Part shown: in pieces, positions 35,115 through 48,193 of the stretch
How the letters are laid out: each line of letters opens with the position of its first letter
Numbering within the stretch: position 1 is the stretch's first letter
NCBI GenBank assembly: GCA_021234535.1
Contig: SFZH01000041.1
Coordinates: 1-64,000, forward strand
Length of the DNA stretch: 64,000 bases
DNA from: Stichopus chloronotus
Taxonomy: Eukaryota > Echinodermata > Holothuroidea > Aspidochirotida > Stichopodidae
Direction of reading: 5' to 3'
Position numbers and translations under genes: made by a program
Notes under the pieces: model-generated
The model's database searches: none
What the model saw: only the letters and a program-made list of their open reading frames with translations
What the model was told of the DNA's origin: nothing

Positions 35115-36740
35115 CTGGTTGAGGTAGCAGAGAATACTTAAAAATGAAATAGAATAAAACAGAATGCAAGCGATTTCTTTAAAAAAGAAAACAAAAACAC
35201 AATCTGCAATTCTCTTCTATCAAAGTTGATAATACACAACAATTGTAAACAAACAATTCTAATTCTTTCCTGTCACCGGACCGTTGAACTACTCCCTTCT
35301 GTAAATTTTATTGTTTTGTTTTTATTGCTAATGTTTTGTTTTCACTGTGTTAATTTCAGCCGCTTAAATGAAGAGGAAATAATACTTTGGGATACGTTGC
35401 ACGTAAAACCGTATTTTGTTTATGCAATTTATCATGAATTTATAACTTTATGTATCTGCAGTAACTTGTCACTAGTAGTATTGCCTGATAAAATTATTCA
35501 CAACAAATAAACCTCTTCAATTCAAAATTAATGAAAGGAATCGTCTATTCTTCGTTCATAATCTTCTGCAATAGAATTGTCAGTATACGAATCCACGTGC
35601 ACTTACATCTACATAGTCATTTTACATACAGCTTATTTTTACTAGTTCCTTTCATGATTTTTGTCTAATACTCCGACCTTTCTACATCTATTGACATTAA
35701 ATAAAAAAGTCCTTACTTATATATCATTACTTATATAACATGAATATTTATTGCATCTTCTGTAGACAATATTCAAAGGATGGTCACTGTCTCAACGATT
35801 GTGCTAGCATCGGAGATCCTACCTTTAATGTGACGTTCAGAATAATTGAAATTCAAGGACAAAAATCAGGCATGATAACAGTTAAGTCAGTTATTCAGTG
35901 GTGACTGTCTCTAAGAGGGTTCCATCAACAAGATAATAATCGTTCAATACCGGTTGTTACTAACTACTGGAACATACTGCTAAGAAACTAGGTGCTCTCT
36001 TACACGTAGGTTATTTTATTCCATCTGTCTCCAGATTCGTAGAAGAATCCGGAGGGAATTATTCTGGAATGTATCAGAAGTGGGAAGGTCACCAAGCATA
36101 AATATATTTCTTCTGTAACGCTAATAATGTGGTAAATTGGTAGGGGCATTACCAAAACGTTCGTATTAACATATTTCCAAGTAAGAGCAAGTGCCCTGTT
36201 TTAGACTAAATATGAAGTAAGTCCAAATGGTATTTGAAAATTGTCGAACTGTCACTGTGAAAGACGTTTAAAAGAGATATCCAAGTCCTCCATGACAGTA
36301 TTACTAAATTAAATGTCAAATTTTTCGATGTAGTTAAGAAAGAATCTGAATGAAAACAACATACTGTATTTTTATATAATTGTATCACCAGCAGAGCCGC
36401 AAGTGCTTAGGGTACAATTACAGGTGTAACCTAATTATTTGCCTTAGTGAAATAGTTGTAATGGATAAAACGACATAAACTGCACTCCATCACTTACAAA
36501 AATTAATGTAATAGATGAATTAACCAGGAAAACTATTCTCTGTGATGAAGAACTTAGGAGAGGTTACTGGTGAAAGTGTCTTTTGTTAAGTTATGACTTC
36601 ATGACTGTGTAAATGGAAATAATATATTTTCGAGGATTTTGTCCATCCCTGATATCAAGTATGATACCAAGGCAGTTATTCTAAGTACATAAGCTTTGAT
36701 GCAGTAAGGTCTAACCTCCGGTGGCTTGATATTTACTGAC

Positions 36741-37118
36741 CTTCGATTATGACTTCAAAGTATGCCATTAACATCCCCGACTTCCAGCAAGTATACATTC
36801 CGTCATTTAATCCAGTCGTTACATTAATGACTTCCATTGAGAACATGCCCTCCGCACATGTGTTAACAGAAAAAATCAGGTTCCAATAATTGAACGTCCG
36901 AGCATTACCCCTGAACAAATACTTGTCTGTACTGGCCCTCTTCCAATCTAAGAAGCTGTTTTCTGCATCAACAACTGGACACTTCAAGCAGGCATTTTGA
37001 TGAGGTCTCACTAGTACTTTAAATAACGGAACAAGTGGTTCGTGAGCCACGTTTCCTCCCAACTGGTGTACTAAATAGAGAATAATGGCTACGGGATATA
37101 AAATAGAGATTAGGTGTG
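36741..37118 (-). CDS. V-type Ig domain exon, unit 2
   Basis: A 378-nt phase 1-1 exon. Joined to the leader at 37,651 it starts MWTA followed by the hydrophobic leader. CLKC, DWKR, NTCAEG and LNDGMYTC are all kept; one NVT sequon remains while NLT is lost (NLI). Against unit 1, by eye, 11 replacements and 4 silent changes, three of the replacements in the short segment after the second canonical Cys. Donor GTCAGT. This belongs to the gene copy with the most complete set of open downstream exons. Confidence 0.75.
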
Positions 37119-37650
37119 CTTTCTTTCATATTGTGTAATAAGAGAAGAAATAAAGACATTTTATATTCTACTTTAAAAACTAGTAGTAACATACAATCAC
37201 ATCCACCAAACGAAGAATATTTAATATGACATTTGCAGTTTCATACACACCGATGTGCTTTTATTCGATCTACGATGCAGATTCGTTTTCCCTGCACGTC
37301 TTTTCCGTTTGCATTCATTTTCCGATTAATTAAAAACCATACATGTGAATTTTTCGCTCCACGAAAAGTACCTAACGAATTGATCACTTACTTCAAAATA
37401 TAACCTTAATGATTATTTCAATTGAACATATCATAGAATGTGTTAGCCCTAATGGCTAGCTCTTTTGAAAAGATTGTGACGATTCGTTCTCTTCAACTTT
37501 CACTTGTAGACTTGACGTAATGTCTTTGATTAATAATCTTTACCGATGTAGTTACGACATAACTTTGAAAGAGTTGTACAGTTGTAAAACCAAACGATTT
37601 TACTTACGACATTTTAACGACGGTTTGAATGCGTATGCAAAGGGACGTAC

Positions 37651-37660
37651 CTGTCCACAT
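37651..37660 (-). CDS. Leader mini-exon (MWT) of Ig gene, unit 2
   Basis: ATG-TGG-ACA-G, donor GTACGT (GTAAGT in units 1 and 3). Phase 1, about 530 bp upstream of its Ig exon. Confidence 0.6.
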
Positions 37661-38272
37661 CTTGAAAATGTTGTTAGTTGCAAGGCTTGCTTGTGTAATA
37701 TGACATCGTGTGTAAAAGCAGACATGAAATTAGACAAGTGCTGTTGTACTTAACTGGGAAACAGTGTTTACACGAACCTGGCGAAGTGCAATTTCATTAT
37801 GTGTGGACATTGTTATTTTTTTAATCTCCTGAAATACATTGTGCTTTGAAAAAAAGATGAAAAAAAAAGAACCTGAAATAAAACTGAAAGTTCACGTAAA
37901 TGAGCATATGACACAGGAAACGAATATAATATGAAAAACAGTATAACAATCTGTAATTTCACTTTCGTTGCACAACTTATTGAACAACAACGACAGTATC
38001 GATTAGATACAAAGAAGACATGCAAACATTAAGAGGAGCATGTAAGTAATTTGTTTATGAAATTACAACGATGTTTTCTTTCTATATGAACAATTAACTC
38101 AATGACTGAAACACGTTTATTCGATATTTGGTTATTTTATCGGTATTGATTGGCTCATTCGATCTATTTTTGCTTTTTAGATCGGTTTTGTCAAATGCAA
38201 TATAAGTGACGTCACCATGTACTTCAACTGTGCTATGTAATTAAATATGGGACATGTTTACATGAGGAGGTC

Positions 38273-38562
38273 CTAGAATGAATGTTGTTTTATTATTTTT
38301 TTGGGACGTAAGACATTCATTGGCTCTTGAGGCAGGATGTCATACGACATAGGTGTTCTACCGCTTGGTGTTGATATACCTTCATTACAAGTATGAATCC
38401 TGGGCATCTTGAAAGAGATTTTACTGTTGAATTTTGACCTAGGATGTTTTGACTCCCTGACCATTCAATGACAATGCCACAACATTTTCTGATGTCCGTT
38501 ACATGTGTAGACATTCGGATGTTGGGTATACCAGTCTTCATTGTGTTTCATGGTTTGTCCAG
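38273..38562 (-). pseudogene. Broken terminal exon (would end the unit 3 gene)
   Basis: Homologous to 23,059-23,348 but the acceptor CAG is changed (GTGAGTGCTGG replaces GTGACAGCTGG) and a TGA lies in frame shortly after the GHQKM segment. The distal part keeps its frame. Confidence 0.5.
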
Positions 38563-38754
38563 CACTCACAAATATTAGTGTAATATAATATTGTGTAATG
38601 ATATAGTACTTCTTACTTTATTATGTCATAAAATATCACACGCGAAATATGATCTTGAGGGATATTGACTTTATCTCTCACATATCATTACTAAACGAGC
38701 ATGTGAATTTCATTTTAAAATGAAAGAGAAATATATTAAGTATTTGATACATAC

Positions 38755-38802
38755 TCGTCGAAGGGTCATAGGATCTTGTAGTATAAGATTCAGTCGGTGT
38801 AA
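38755..38802 (-). CDS. Candidate 48-nt micro-exon, unit 2 copy a
   Basis: AG acceptor (GACGTAG), 48 nt, GTATGT donor, same peptide as 23,541-23,588. If read through the donor the frame gives STSMYQIL, which also fits an ITIM pattern. Confidence 0.4.
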
Positions 38803-39349
38803 CTACGTCTTGATGGAAAGAATAAGATGAAGAAAATGATTGGCCAAATTAAGAGTAATAAACAGGCTATCAACTGTTACAGAGCTTTCAAGTTCAGCAA
38901 ACCGGGATTTCGACAACGTCATGAATTGGAGGGAAGGAACACAATATATGTGAGTGAAAGGAAGAACTAAACATTTTCTTCATATTGCACAGTGGAGTTC
39001 TAAATAACTCAGTTAACTCAGTTAAAATTTACCCTTTGTTTTCTTTCATGTTATCTAAAATAAAACTTTTTATATGCTTCAACCTATTGTTCTTTGAATG
39101 TTTTCAACGTTTTATTTTATTTGTAGATTTTGAAAAAGTACATACTTTAAGTAAAGAAAGAATTTATAAAAATATCATTGTAATATAATATGTGTAATGA
39201 TGTTTTTAGTACTTTATTATGTCATGCAATATCACACGTGTGATATGATCATCAATGGATATTCACCTTTATCTGTGACATATCATTATAAAACGAGCAT
39301 TTGCATTTTATTTTAAAATGAAAGAGAAATATGAGTATTTGATACATAC

Positions 39350-39397
39350 TCGTCGAAGGGTCATAGGATCTTGTAGTATAAGATTCAGTCGGGGTAA
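39350..39397 (-). CDS. Candidate 48-nt micro-exon, unit 2 copy b
   Basis: The second copy from the local duplication: acceptor TACGCAG after a long pyrimidine tract, 48 nt with one silent change (ACC for ACA), donor GTATGT. Confidence 0.4.
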
Positions 39398-40244
39398 CTG
39401 CGTACTGATGCAAAGAAAAGATGAAAAAAATAGTTGGTAAAATTAAGAGAAATAAAGTGGTTATCACTTCTTACACAGCTTTCAAGCTAAATAAACCGGG
39501 ATTTTGACAACTTTATGAATTAGAAGGAATAAACATTATATATGTGATTGAAAGAAAGAACTAAAAGTTTTCTTCATATTGGACAGTAGAATTCCAAGTA
39601 ACTCAGTTAAACAAATTTACCCTTTGTTTTCGTTGATGTTATCTAAGACAAAATTTTGTATATGCTTCAACCTTTTGTTCTTTAAATGTTTTCAACGTTT
39701 TTTTTTTATTTATCAATTTTGAAAAAGTACATACTTTAAGTAAAGAAAGAATTTATAAAAGAAATGAAAAACAGAATGAGGAATGATGCATGATTATATT
39801 GGTAGTTGTTGGACACTATTTTTGTCACATATGATTGCTGAGTCACATATTCCTCTTAAAAAAATTAAAAAGTATTCTTGGGTCAGAGTAGACTATGACG
39901 TGTTACTGAAATTCACCGATCTATTGGGTAGTGTTTTTAAAATGTATGTTTAATGGAGAGAAATTTTTGTTTGAGATATGAGACGCAGATACTGCAAGTT
40001 GTGTTTTTTTTTTCCTTTGTTGAAACTAAAGTATGTTGAGGGGCAGGGAATCTATTGGGTCTATATGGGGATTGGATGGCATGAAATTTGAAAAAGAAAA
40101 AAAAGTTAAGCTGAACCTAAGGAGGTTCCGCGTTTTTCTGGGAGTGTACAATTAATTATAATTGTGGCAACAAAGTGTTACAGATCGTCAAAGTTGAATT
40201 TGTAGCAGGTTATGTGTATGCTAGTTTAACTCGGGGAAAGCCGT

Positions 40245-40439
40245 GTGTTCCTCCAAACAGAAGGAACGTCAGTGAATCGGAATACTAAGTGCTCTCTTGG
40301 TTTAGCTCTACGTGTACCAAGGTATTTAGCCACCGAATTGGAGACCGGAATTTCAGGAGTTGAAATTTCCGAAAGAATTTTACTTTGTAACAGGAGGGCA
40401 ATCAACGAAGTGGTATTTCATCCCTATCGTTGTCCATAA
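40245..40439 (+). pseudogene. Small conserved ORF, copy 3 (5' broken)
   Basis: Equivalent to 9,811 and 24,409, but the ATG used in units 1 and 2 is followed by an in-frame TAA after five codons. The rest stays open. Confidence 0.2.
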
Positions 40440-43400
40440 TCATTCGCCCTTCCACATGCATGTATTATAGTCGATCGAGCGTTTGATCGAAAACCCAGCC
40501 CTTCACATTACACACAGTGCATGAGTACATGTAGGTAAGCGCAGCATACTCGACCGTGGAGGTGTAAATAACGCGCAAGCGTTGTGTAAATGCAGCAGTC
40601 ACCCGTTAGATTTGGTTGCACCAGTAAACTGTTGCAAATCCTGCCCTGCATTTTAAATCAATGCATGTTGGCGTGAGATACGCAACTCCGTGGAATTGCC
40701 CTCTTGTTTCCATTAATCACTCCACTCCCCACATGATTGCGTATGTTGAACTATTAGTTCACATTGTATGGAAAAGCAAAAATATAATAAGACCTATATT
40801 GCACCTTGTACTAGCAGAACCTACGTACTGTATTATGTGCGATATTTACCTATGACGCCACCAATCGGTTGACACTACATATCATAATCAGAACCTAAAG
40901 ATCAAGTTTGAAGTTCATTAGACTTACTGTCTGGAGGGAAATCGCGAACCATTTTTTTTTAAAGCATTTTGCCAAATGTAAAAGAAGTGTATGAAGTATG
41001 AAAAGAAATGTATGACTGAAATACCGAGGCGACTGTCAGATTTCAACTCTCTAATTCTCAATCAAAAGCTTTACATAGGTAAGAAAGAAAGAAAATGAAA
41101 TATATCGTAAACGACATGAAAAACCACAAAGAGTAATAAATAAACGACCAGAAAACAAGTAAAATAGGAAAAAAAAACAAATAACGGCACACATGGACAT
41201 TAGATGAACGCAATATCGACGACACGTGTTTCACGGAACGAAGATAATTGTAACTACTTTGAAACGCAACGAGATTAGCATTAAAACAGGAGGAAAAACC
41301 TCACCAAACCTTACCAAACATTTGGAAATTTAAATGTTTGTACTTTTTTCTCTACTCATGCAGACTCTATTAGCTGATTTACCAAGTCATTGTTAAAATC
41401 TTTCATCGTCAAGAGAAATTTATCTACCATAATGGTGTCAAAAATTCCTTAAGAGCATCGAACATGTTGCTCCTAAATCCTACTATTCACATAAATAATA
41501 TATCAAAAAAATATTCAACCCTGAATATGTACTGACATTGAGCAATAATGTTCTTTACGGTCGAAGCATGCGTGCGGCCATTTTAAATACAAGCTCTCGC
41601 AAAATTAAGGGCACTATGAACAAACACAAATTATGTAGAAATTGCAACCAGCTAACGCACTTAGCCCAGGTGACAAACAATTTGCGAAATTGACTCTGTC
41701 AATAAACTTTATGGACTTAAAATTACACACAAGTCCTTAAAAAATTATGTTCTAAAAAAACGCGTATAGGAACTGAACAGCAATTAGTGCATATACAATC
41801 AACAATGACTCTCTCGACCTTCCAAGAAGATAATATCGCGTTAGTGGGTGGGGGGGGGGGTTAGGGGTTTTCAGTCTTGTTGTGACGGATGTTTCACTCG
41901 CTATTGGCGACACAGAAGTTCCCGTTAAAGGTATAGCTTACACAGAGCGAGAGAACAGAAAATCCAGAGAGAACGAGAGGTTTCCTTTGATTTTACGATC
42001 GATCAGAGTTCCATTTATTAATGATTCGACTGGCACATGGATGTGATGAAGTAAGTTGACGGGGATGATTAAAATCAGATGGAAAGTGCGTAAATAGTTA
42101 GTTAAAAGACTATGACAAAGAAGACACAGTCGTTTAAGTAAGTGTACAGGAAGAGAGAATGATGTTCACGGTTCGAAGAGAGAGATGCCATACCGGCCTT
42201 GTGGCTGACGCTTGGCCTCGTGGCTTTCAGGGGTAGCAACGTTGACCAATCACAGAGCTAATGATTGTCTATGACGTCATATGCTAATGCTCGCTACCTG
42301 TGATCTACAAATCAGCTACTTATAAATCTCTCTAAGAACAGGGTGTACGTTTGCTATTTTTAATGTATTGCCTCGTCTAATCTGACTGTCTGAGGGGACC
42401 AAAGAAAAGGTTAATAAACTTTAGTAAACATCGGAAGACTGAACTTTGTATGACTCTTTTGAGTACAGTGGCGTAAAATGACCATCTTTGTTCAAAAATA
42501 AGTCAGATATTTCTGGACAAAATCATCTCCTTTCATAAACGCTTAAAGAGGTCATAACATGTGGACCAAAGCGCAGTAAATCTGTTTTTTCTACATATTT
42601 GGGAAAATTGATGTGCAAAATTTCCTTTGGTGTACTTGTGACATCATCAAATGTTGACACTGGGAGGAGTTGAACTCGGACTTACACTGGGAGAAACTTA
42701 ATCGACACTGGGAGGAGTTGCGGACGAGAATTTTTCAGTGTCAAGTTTGACCTCTGACCTTGACCTTATCTTTTAGACAAAGTCTTGTTCACTGGTCTTT
42801 TATTTAAAGGTCCCATAGAAATGGATATTTCGATTAAGAAATACAGCAAAAAGGATTTCACTCGTTAACCTTAGATCATGACCTTTGACCAATGACCTTC
42901 AATTTTGATGGGAGACACACCTTCACAACATGGGTCATCAACCCACCAAATTTGACCTTCATCAACACTGCGGTCTAGGAGGAGTTGAGGATGTAAACTG
43001 TTAGCGTCAGATTTGCTCCTCTGACATTAAACTTTGTCCTCAAAACCCCTATAAGCGTGATGCCGATCATATTTGTTTGGTTTCGTTAACATTTATTTGA
43101 GTCATTAACACAGAGTATATGCTTAAGAAAGAAAAGATAAACAAATGACTCTCGAGGAACTCGGAGGAAGTTCCATGGAGCTTGTAGTGTGAGTCCTCCT
43201 TAAGCAAGTTCAGACACAAAATACACAGAACGGAAGACACAAGGGAAGGAAAAACAAGGGAAGAAAAGAAGAAAAGATCACCTGCGTTTGCTCTTTAAAA
43301 ATAATATCAGAGATTTAGACAAGCTTAGACAAAATTGAATTATTGTGGGGAGGGAGTTCCAAAAGTGTGAGTATGTTGCGAAAATGTGAGTCGAAACGAA

Positions 43401-44724
43401 GGGATAGAGAGAGAAATTGTGCTAGGGGGTTAGGTGGGTATGGGTTTCAATTTCCAAACTGAAAAAAAAAAATATCTAAAATATATTTTAAAGGGTAGAA
43501 CCTTATTAGCGGTGAAATAACGATTCAACCTGAGCTTTCGGCTGAAAAACCTGGTTTTCGGGTCGATAAACTAGGTTTGTCAAAACAATTTTGATTATCG
43601 GGGCTTATTGAGCGATAAATGCAGATGGAATTAGTGTATTGACCGTTTTTATAAACTTTTATCCCACGGTTACAGCTCGATAAAGTTGAATTATCGGTTG
43701 GAAAACCTGGATTCTGCCTTTTTTGTTCATTGGGCTTGCCCTACGTATCTACACCGTGATAAATTTGCAACAGGCCACAGTTGCCGGTACGTCAGCTGCA
43801 GAGATAAAATTGGCTTATGTCAACAAAAAGCCATTTCCCTAAAGGGATGATAAGAATTTCATTTAGGACACCTGCACTGTGTTTTTGTTTTTTACCTTTA
43901 ACAGCGAAAACAGAACAAGTTGGTGTAATAAGCGGCCATAAAAAGGACAATGCATTTTTTTTGTGTAATTCAGTGCTTACCCATTGTAATATGGTTAGCT
44001 AGATTAGTACAGGAACCACTTAAGGAGTGAACTGTCCTGGCTTGTTCTAACTATGTAGTAGATTTTCAACAACTACTGACCGAATTTGAAATCACCTCGA
44101 AGACAGAAAGAATTCTTCCTTTTCAAAATCCATCTCCATCTAAACTAATGCATGTATGCACAGTGGGTTTCCCTAATCTGCAATTGAAATGCTCATTGCA
44201 CGCGGGCAGATAGTGTCCCTTTAAGGTCGACGATAACAACGCGCAAAACGTAGTATAAAACTCGTGACAAACTCTGTGCCGACTGTACTCTCCGAGAGTG
44301 CCGTAATTGAGTGCCGTTATTAAGTACTCTGTGAGTGAGGTCGGCGGAGAAGTCTGAACCTACCTTAAGCCGTAGGTTACAGGTGGTTTGTGAGCGTAAC
44401 CCGGGCCAGGTTCTTAGGGTTTTTAGTGAGTAACTGTGCACCAATCTGTCGTTAATCTTTGATAGTGCTCACTGTCAACCCCATCCCCTCCCCGAGATCT
44501 ATGGCTTTACCTTGGATCCAACTTTTCCGCCAACTCGATACAGGAACGGAAAACATGATGAGAATTGTCAATAATTAGTTCTCGTTATTGTGACAATCAA
44601 GTCTTAGCGCCTAACTCTTGGCAACTACAAATTTGTACGGCGTGTACAACAGAGTACGTACGTACATTACTGCCAAGACACCGAAAAAAAAGTGAAGACA
44701 GAAACGAATACTTGGGAAAAAAAC
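40440..44724. other. Spacer of unit 3
   Basis: No supported exon. Contains the cassette-deletion junction (about 40,605), the G-rich run at 41,846-41,867, TGACCT half-sites at about 42,740-42,970, the foldable repeat at about 43,520-43,720 and the GC-richer block at about 44,195-44,445. Confidence 0.5.
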
Positions 44725-44961
44725 ATGAAAATCGAAGTAAATCGGAAACGAGCAAATGGTTCCAAAAACAATGGCCATTTATATTACACATACTTTACTA
44801 GGTTTGTGAATGTACCGTCTTGTGAACAATCTTCTCCCAGATACTTATGTAATCCTTTTAAGTGTAATTTTGAAATATATGATTATGCAACTGGTAATGC
44901 TGCCTTAATTCATAATTCCAGAACTGAACTTGGAAAAGTGTATATTATATACTGGTATTAA
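44725..44961 (+). CDS. Conserved 78-aa ORF with three cysteines, copy 3
   Basis: Same frame; two nucleotide differences from the other copies, both silent (Arg AGG/AGA and Pro CCC/CCT). Confidence 0.28.
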   Translation: MKIEVNRKRANGSKNNGHLYYTYFTRFVNVPSCEQSSPRYLCNPFKCNFEIYDYATGNAALIHNSRTELGKVYIIYWY

Positions 44962-45784
44962 GTTTTATTAAGGAAAGTACTACAGTTAACATTTTTAAGA
45001 AAATTCTTAAACTATACCTCATTCAAACATTACTTATTTTCATCTGTCTATTTTTAAAGGTTTACTCACTGAAAATCACTTTCTTCCTTCCCCTCCTTTG
45101 ATCTTTTTTCTCTTTCCTAGCACGGTGGCTTGACTTCGTATCAGTTTCTCTTAAACTTTTTTGGTCTCCGTTCATCTCAGTGTTATACTTCATGCTAACC
45201 TTCTATTTTTATTTTTAATTCTTTAGAAGTTTTCTATCCTACTTTGTAATACAATTGTACTATTTTACAGATACACACTAAGTTGATAAATGAGTGAATG
45301 GACTTCACTACATTAGCTATTTGTTCCTAAAATGCTTTCCATCATTTACTTTTAACATGTTTACATGGAGAATCTCCGCCTTCCTCCTCTTCTTGACTAC
45401 ATATTTTTCATCTTGGTTTCGTCTTTTGACTGGGCCAGAAAGCTATACGTCCTTTTTATCTTCCTGGAAGCTCTCCTGTCAAGAAGAGAGGTGAAGAGTT
45501 TTGTTGAGCATCTTACAATTCACACATCTTGTAGGTTATATTTAAAGGTTATGTCGTCTTTCTGGAGGTGCTGTGCCCACCCACTCGTGTCCCCCTGTAA
45601 GTCACCTACACCCTCTGTATCTCTCTCGCTCTGAGGAACCAGCCCCACCTTCGTTTCTAGCCATATCCTGCTCTCTTTGTCTCGACTCAAATCCTGACCG
45701 TTCCCCTATCACAGGGGCATCATATCAAACGTAGGAGTTTCTTTATGCAATCGATTTGTTCGAATTATTCCTTCGTCTTAAGTA

Positions 45785-45927
45785 GATTGGTGTCCCGATA
45801 TGTTCCAGAATCGAAGCACGGTAGTAACCATCGAGTTGGCCCTGGTATCGGTGTCACTGCGATATCTGTCGACTCTTGTCAGGTGACATACTCTTCCATG
45901 ACATTGTCATTTCTTGTTATCTGAAAG
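45785..45927 (-). pseudogene. Broken candidate phase-1 exon, unit 3
   Basis: Equivalent of 17,342-17,484, but the Trp codon of NKKWQC is TGA. Confidence 0.3.
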
Positions 45928-48193
45928 AAACGCTAGAAAGGAAACGACATACTTGAAATTATCTTTCACTATTCAATTCCTTCCCAGCCGTATTCGCCCA
46001 AGTTTTCCCATTCCTTTTGGTCTATACTGGGTACTTGTTTCCATTCTACTCTCCCCGTGACTTATTGTGTCCTCCATTTTATCGTAAGGACTAACACCTA
46101 ATGCTTCATCAGGACACAGGCCACATTTTCCTGTGTCAAGAATCGAAAATTCATCCGTGAAACCTTTTTTTCTAGATTCATTTTCTTCAACCATTCGTAG
46201 GTACTCTCCACACAGTGTGGTTTATCCTTTTCAGGAATTCAAAAGGTCGCTTCCACGGTGCATCCACGACTTTTTGGCCAGACCTATATATACCAGAACT
46301 AGGTAACCTTCTACAAACCCTTGTAAAATAAAAAAAATCACTAATTTCTCGTTAGTCCTTGACGTAAGTTCTCTACGAATTCTGGGTACTTAACTTAGTC
46401 GTCGACCCTTGGAAAGGACCAAATGCAATCGAAGGGGATGTTTCCATTTGTCACCCATACATGATGTCGGCAGCACATAATCATGTGGTATCGTCCACTG
46501 CTGAGGTTTGGGCCAAATACTCAAGCAGGTGAGTCACCGATCCCTATCATTGCATTTTGGGAACCACACGGAGATAGCATCGATTGAAGTGTTCTGAAAA
46601 GCCTTCCTAGCAGTTTGGTTGATGGAAAATTGTTCTGGTCCTTAAAATGCCCAATAGCTGACACATGTGCTATGTTGTGTTTTCTTATAAGAAATTAAGC
46701 TCTCTGAGATTGCCCAAAACGGGCTTATAAATTCCTCTACAAATTTTCTAACAACGATGTTGACTTTTGTGTTCTTTATCACTACAGTCTAAAGGTATAT
46801 TAAGAAAATTAGTTGCTGTAGCTCTAACCCGTGTGTTGTTGTCTTCTTTCGTAACAGGCAGAGATCCCATGATGACAACCGCAACTGTACGTAGAGGTTC
46901 GTGTAGTATTTAAGTTTTCATTTCTTCCTGAGTCCCGTTTCTTTCCTGGACAGACAGAGATTGAATATGTATATAGAATTGAAAATATGTATTGTATCGT
47001 ATAAAATTGAAATATGTATACAGAACTATGTATGGCACTGTTTGCAACAATGCTATACATAATTTTGGTAGATATTTGAATACCACTTTTCTCGAATTCG
47101 GTGAACGGTTTTTCTGGCCATGGGATAGTAAGAAGGAGGAATCGCAAATTATTTAAAACAAAAAACAATTTGTCCGTTTAACGTTTCTCATTCCTCAATG
47201 GATTCGAACTTGAGATATAATTTTCGGATAGGTATATCTTCCCACTGACGCCAGTAGTCTTGAATTGTACGTCTGTCGGTATGTACTCCCTCCGAATTCA
47301 CAGGTTGCCCTCTAATTGACGTAATTATTTTGTCATTTTGTTGACTAGATTACTTTATTCATGTAAATACCCCTTACGTCGGCCAAGCGTCCTCCAGACA
47401 CTTCACCCACTATGTACTAACTATATGCACGTCTGCGATAATAAAGTGGTTTTTCAGAGTTATCAGTCCCGTTAGGAAGGGTCGATCCAAGTGTGACAGA
47501 AGGCTGTACAGATTGTGTTTCTGTGCAGATGAACCTATCTGTGTTTTCAGAGTTTTACTTCATTATTTCAAGGCAACCAACCATCTTAGGGAAATGCCGA
47601 ACGCAACCAGTTACAGCAAGCCAAAACATCGATTGTCTAAACATTCTTTGGTACCAAGATAATAAGATACTGAGATGGCTAGGTATATATTGGAACAAGT
47701 GCAGCTGGGGAAAAAAAAAAATCCTTAGTTCATGGTATGAGGCAGCTTCAACAGCTAACTCAGGTAGTGTCACAACGGACGAAAATTTTTCGAACCACTA
47801 GATGACAGTCCTCCGTATATGTCATAGCCACTAGAAAATAACATTATCTAAGGCCTATTTTGCAGTGAATTTTCATATCCACTCCCAATTGGTCTGTTTG
47901 ATCTCAAGTGACGGTGATTAACTGCTATGCTTTCTTGGAGAGTCTGAATTTTGATGGTCCATCAAAAAATGTCGAGACAAATTTCATATTCAAGTAAGCC
48001 AATCTGAAATGTGAGTTCAAAGTTCTCTCTTACAGGTTTTGTGACATATGATCTTTTTCTCTACTTCCTCTTCCCTGAAAGACTGACCTAAAGTAAGGGT
48101 AGATGATTACACAACTTAGCAGTATAACTCATATTCCAGAAAAACTCAGAAAAAAGAACTTTTCCTTACCGTGAGGTAACTGTGCTTTCCTTC

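Larger units (their letters stand above)
38580..39400. repeat. Local tandem duplication of about 595 bp
   Basis: Sequence around 38,585-38,810 recurs at 39,175-39,405 (offset 595 at the micro-exon). The result is two micro-exon copies in unit 2 where unit 1 has one. The two copies already differ by substitutions. Confidence 0.7.
24060..39867. repeat. Direct tandem unit 2 of the Ig gene array
   Basis: Collinear with unit 1 but about 15.8 kb. It holds the largest satellite block (25.3-27.6 kb), lacks about 1.36 kb of spacer at the 29,612 junction, and carries a local duplication at 38.6-39.4 kb. Its Ig gene is the only one whose downstream candidate exons all remain open. Confidence 0.85.

Noticed and set aside
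36206..36388. - strand frame between the Ig exon and the 218-nt candidate
   Set aside because: A usable AG acceptor exists only in unit 1 (TTGCAG); units 2 and 3 read TTGCGG and TTGCTG.
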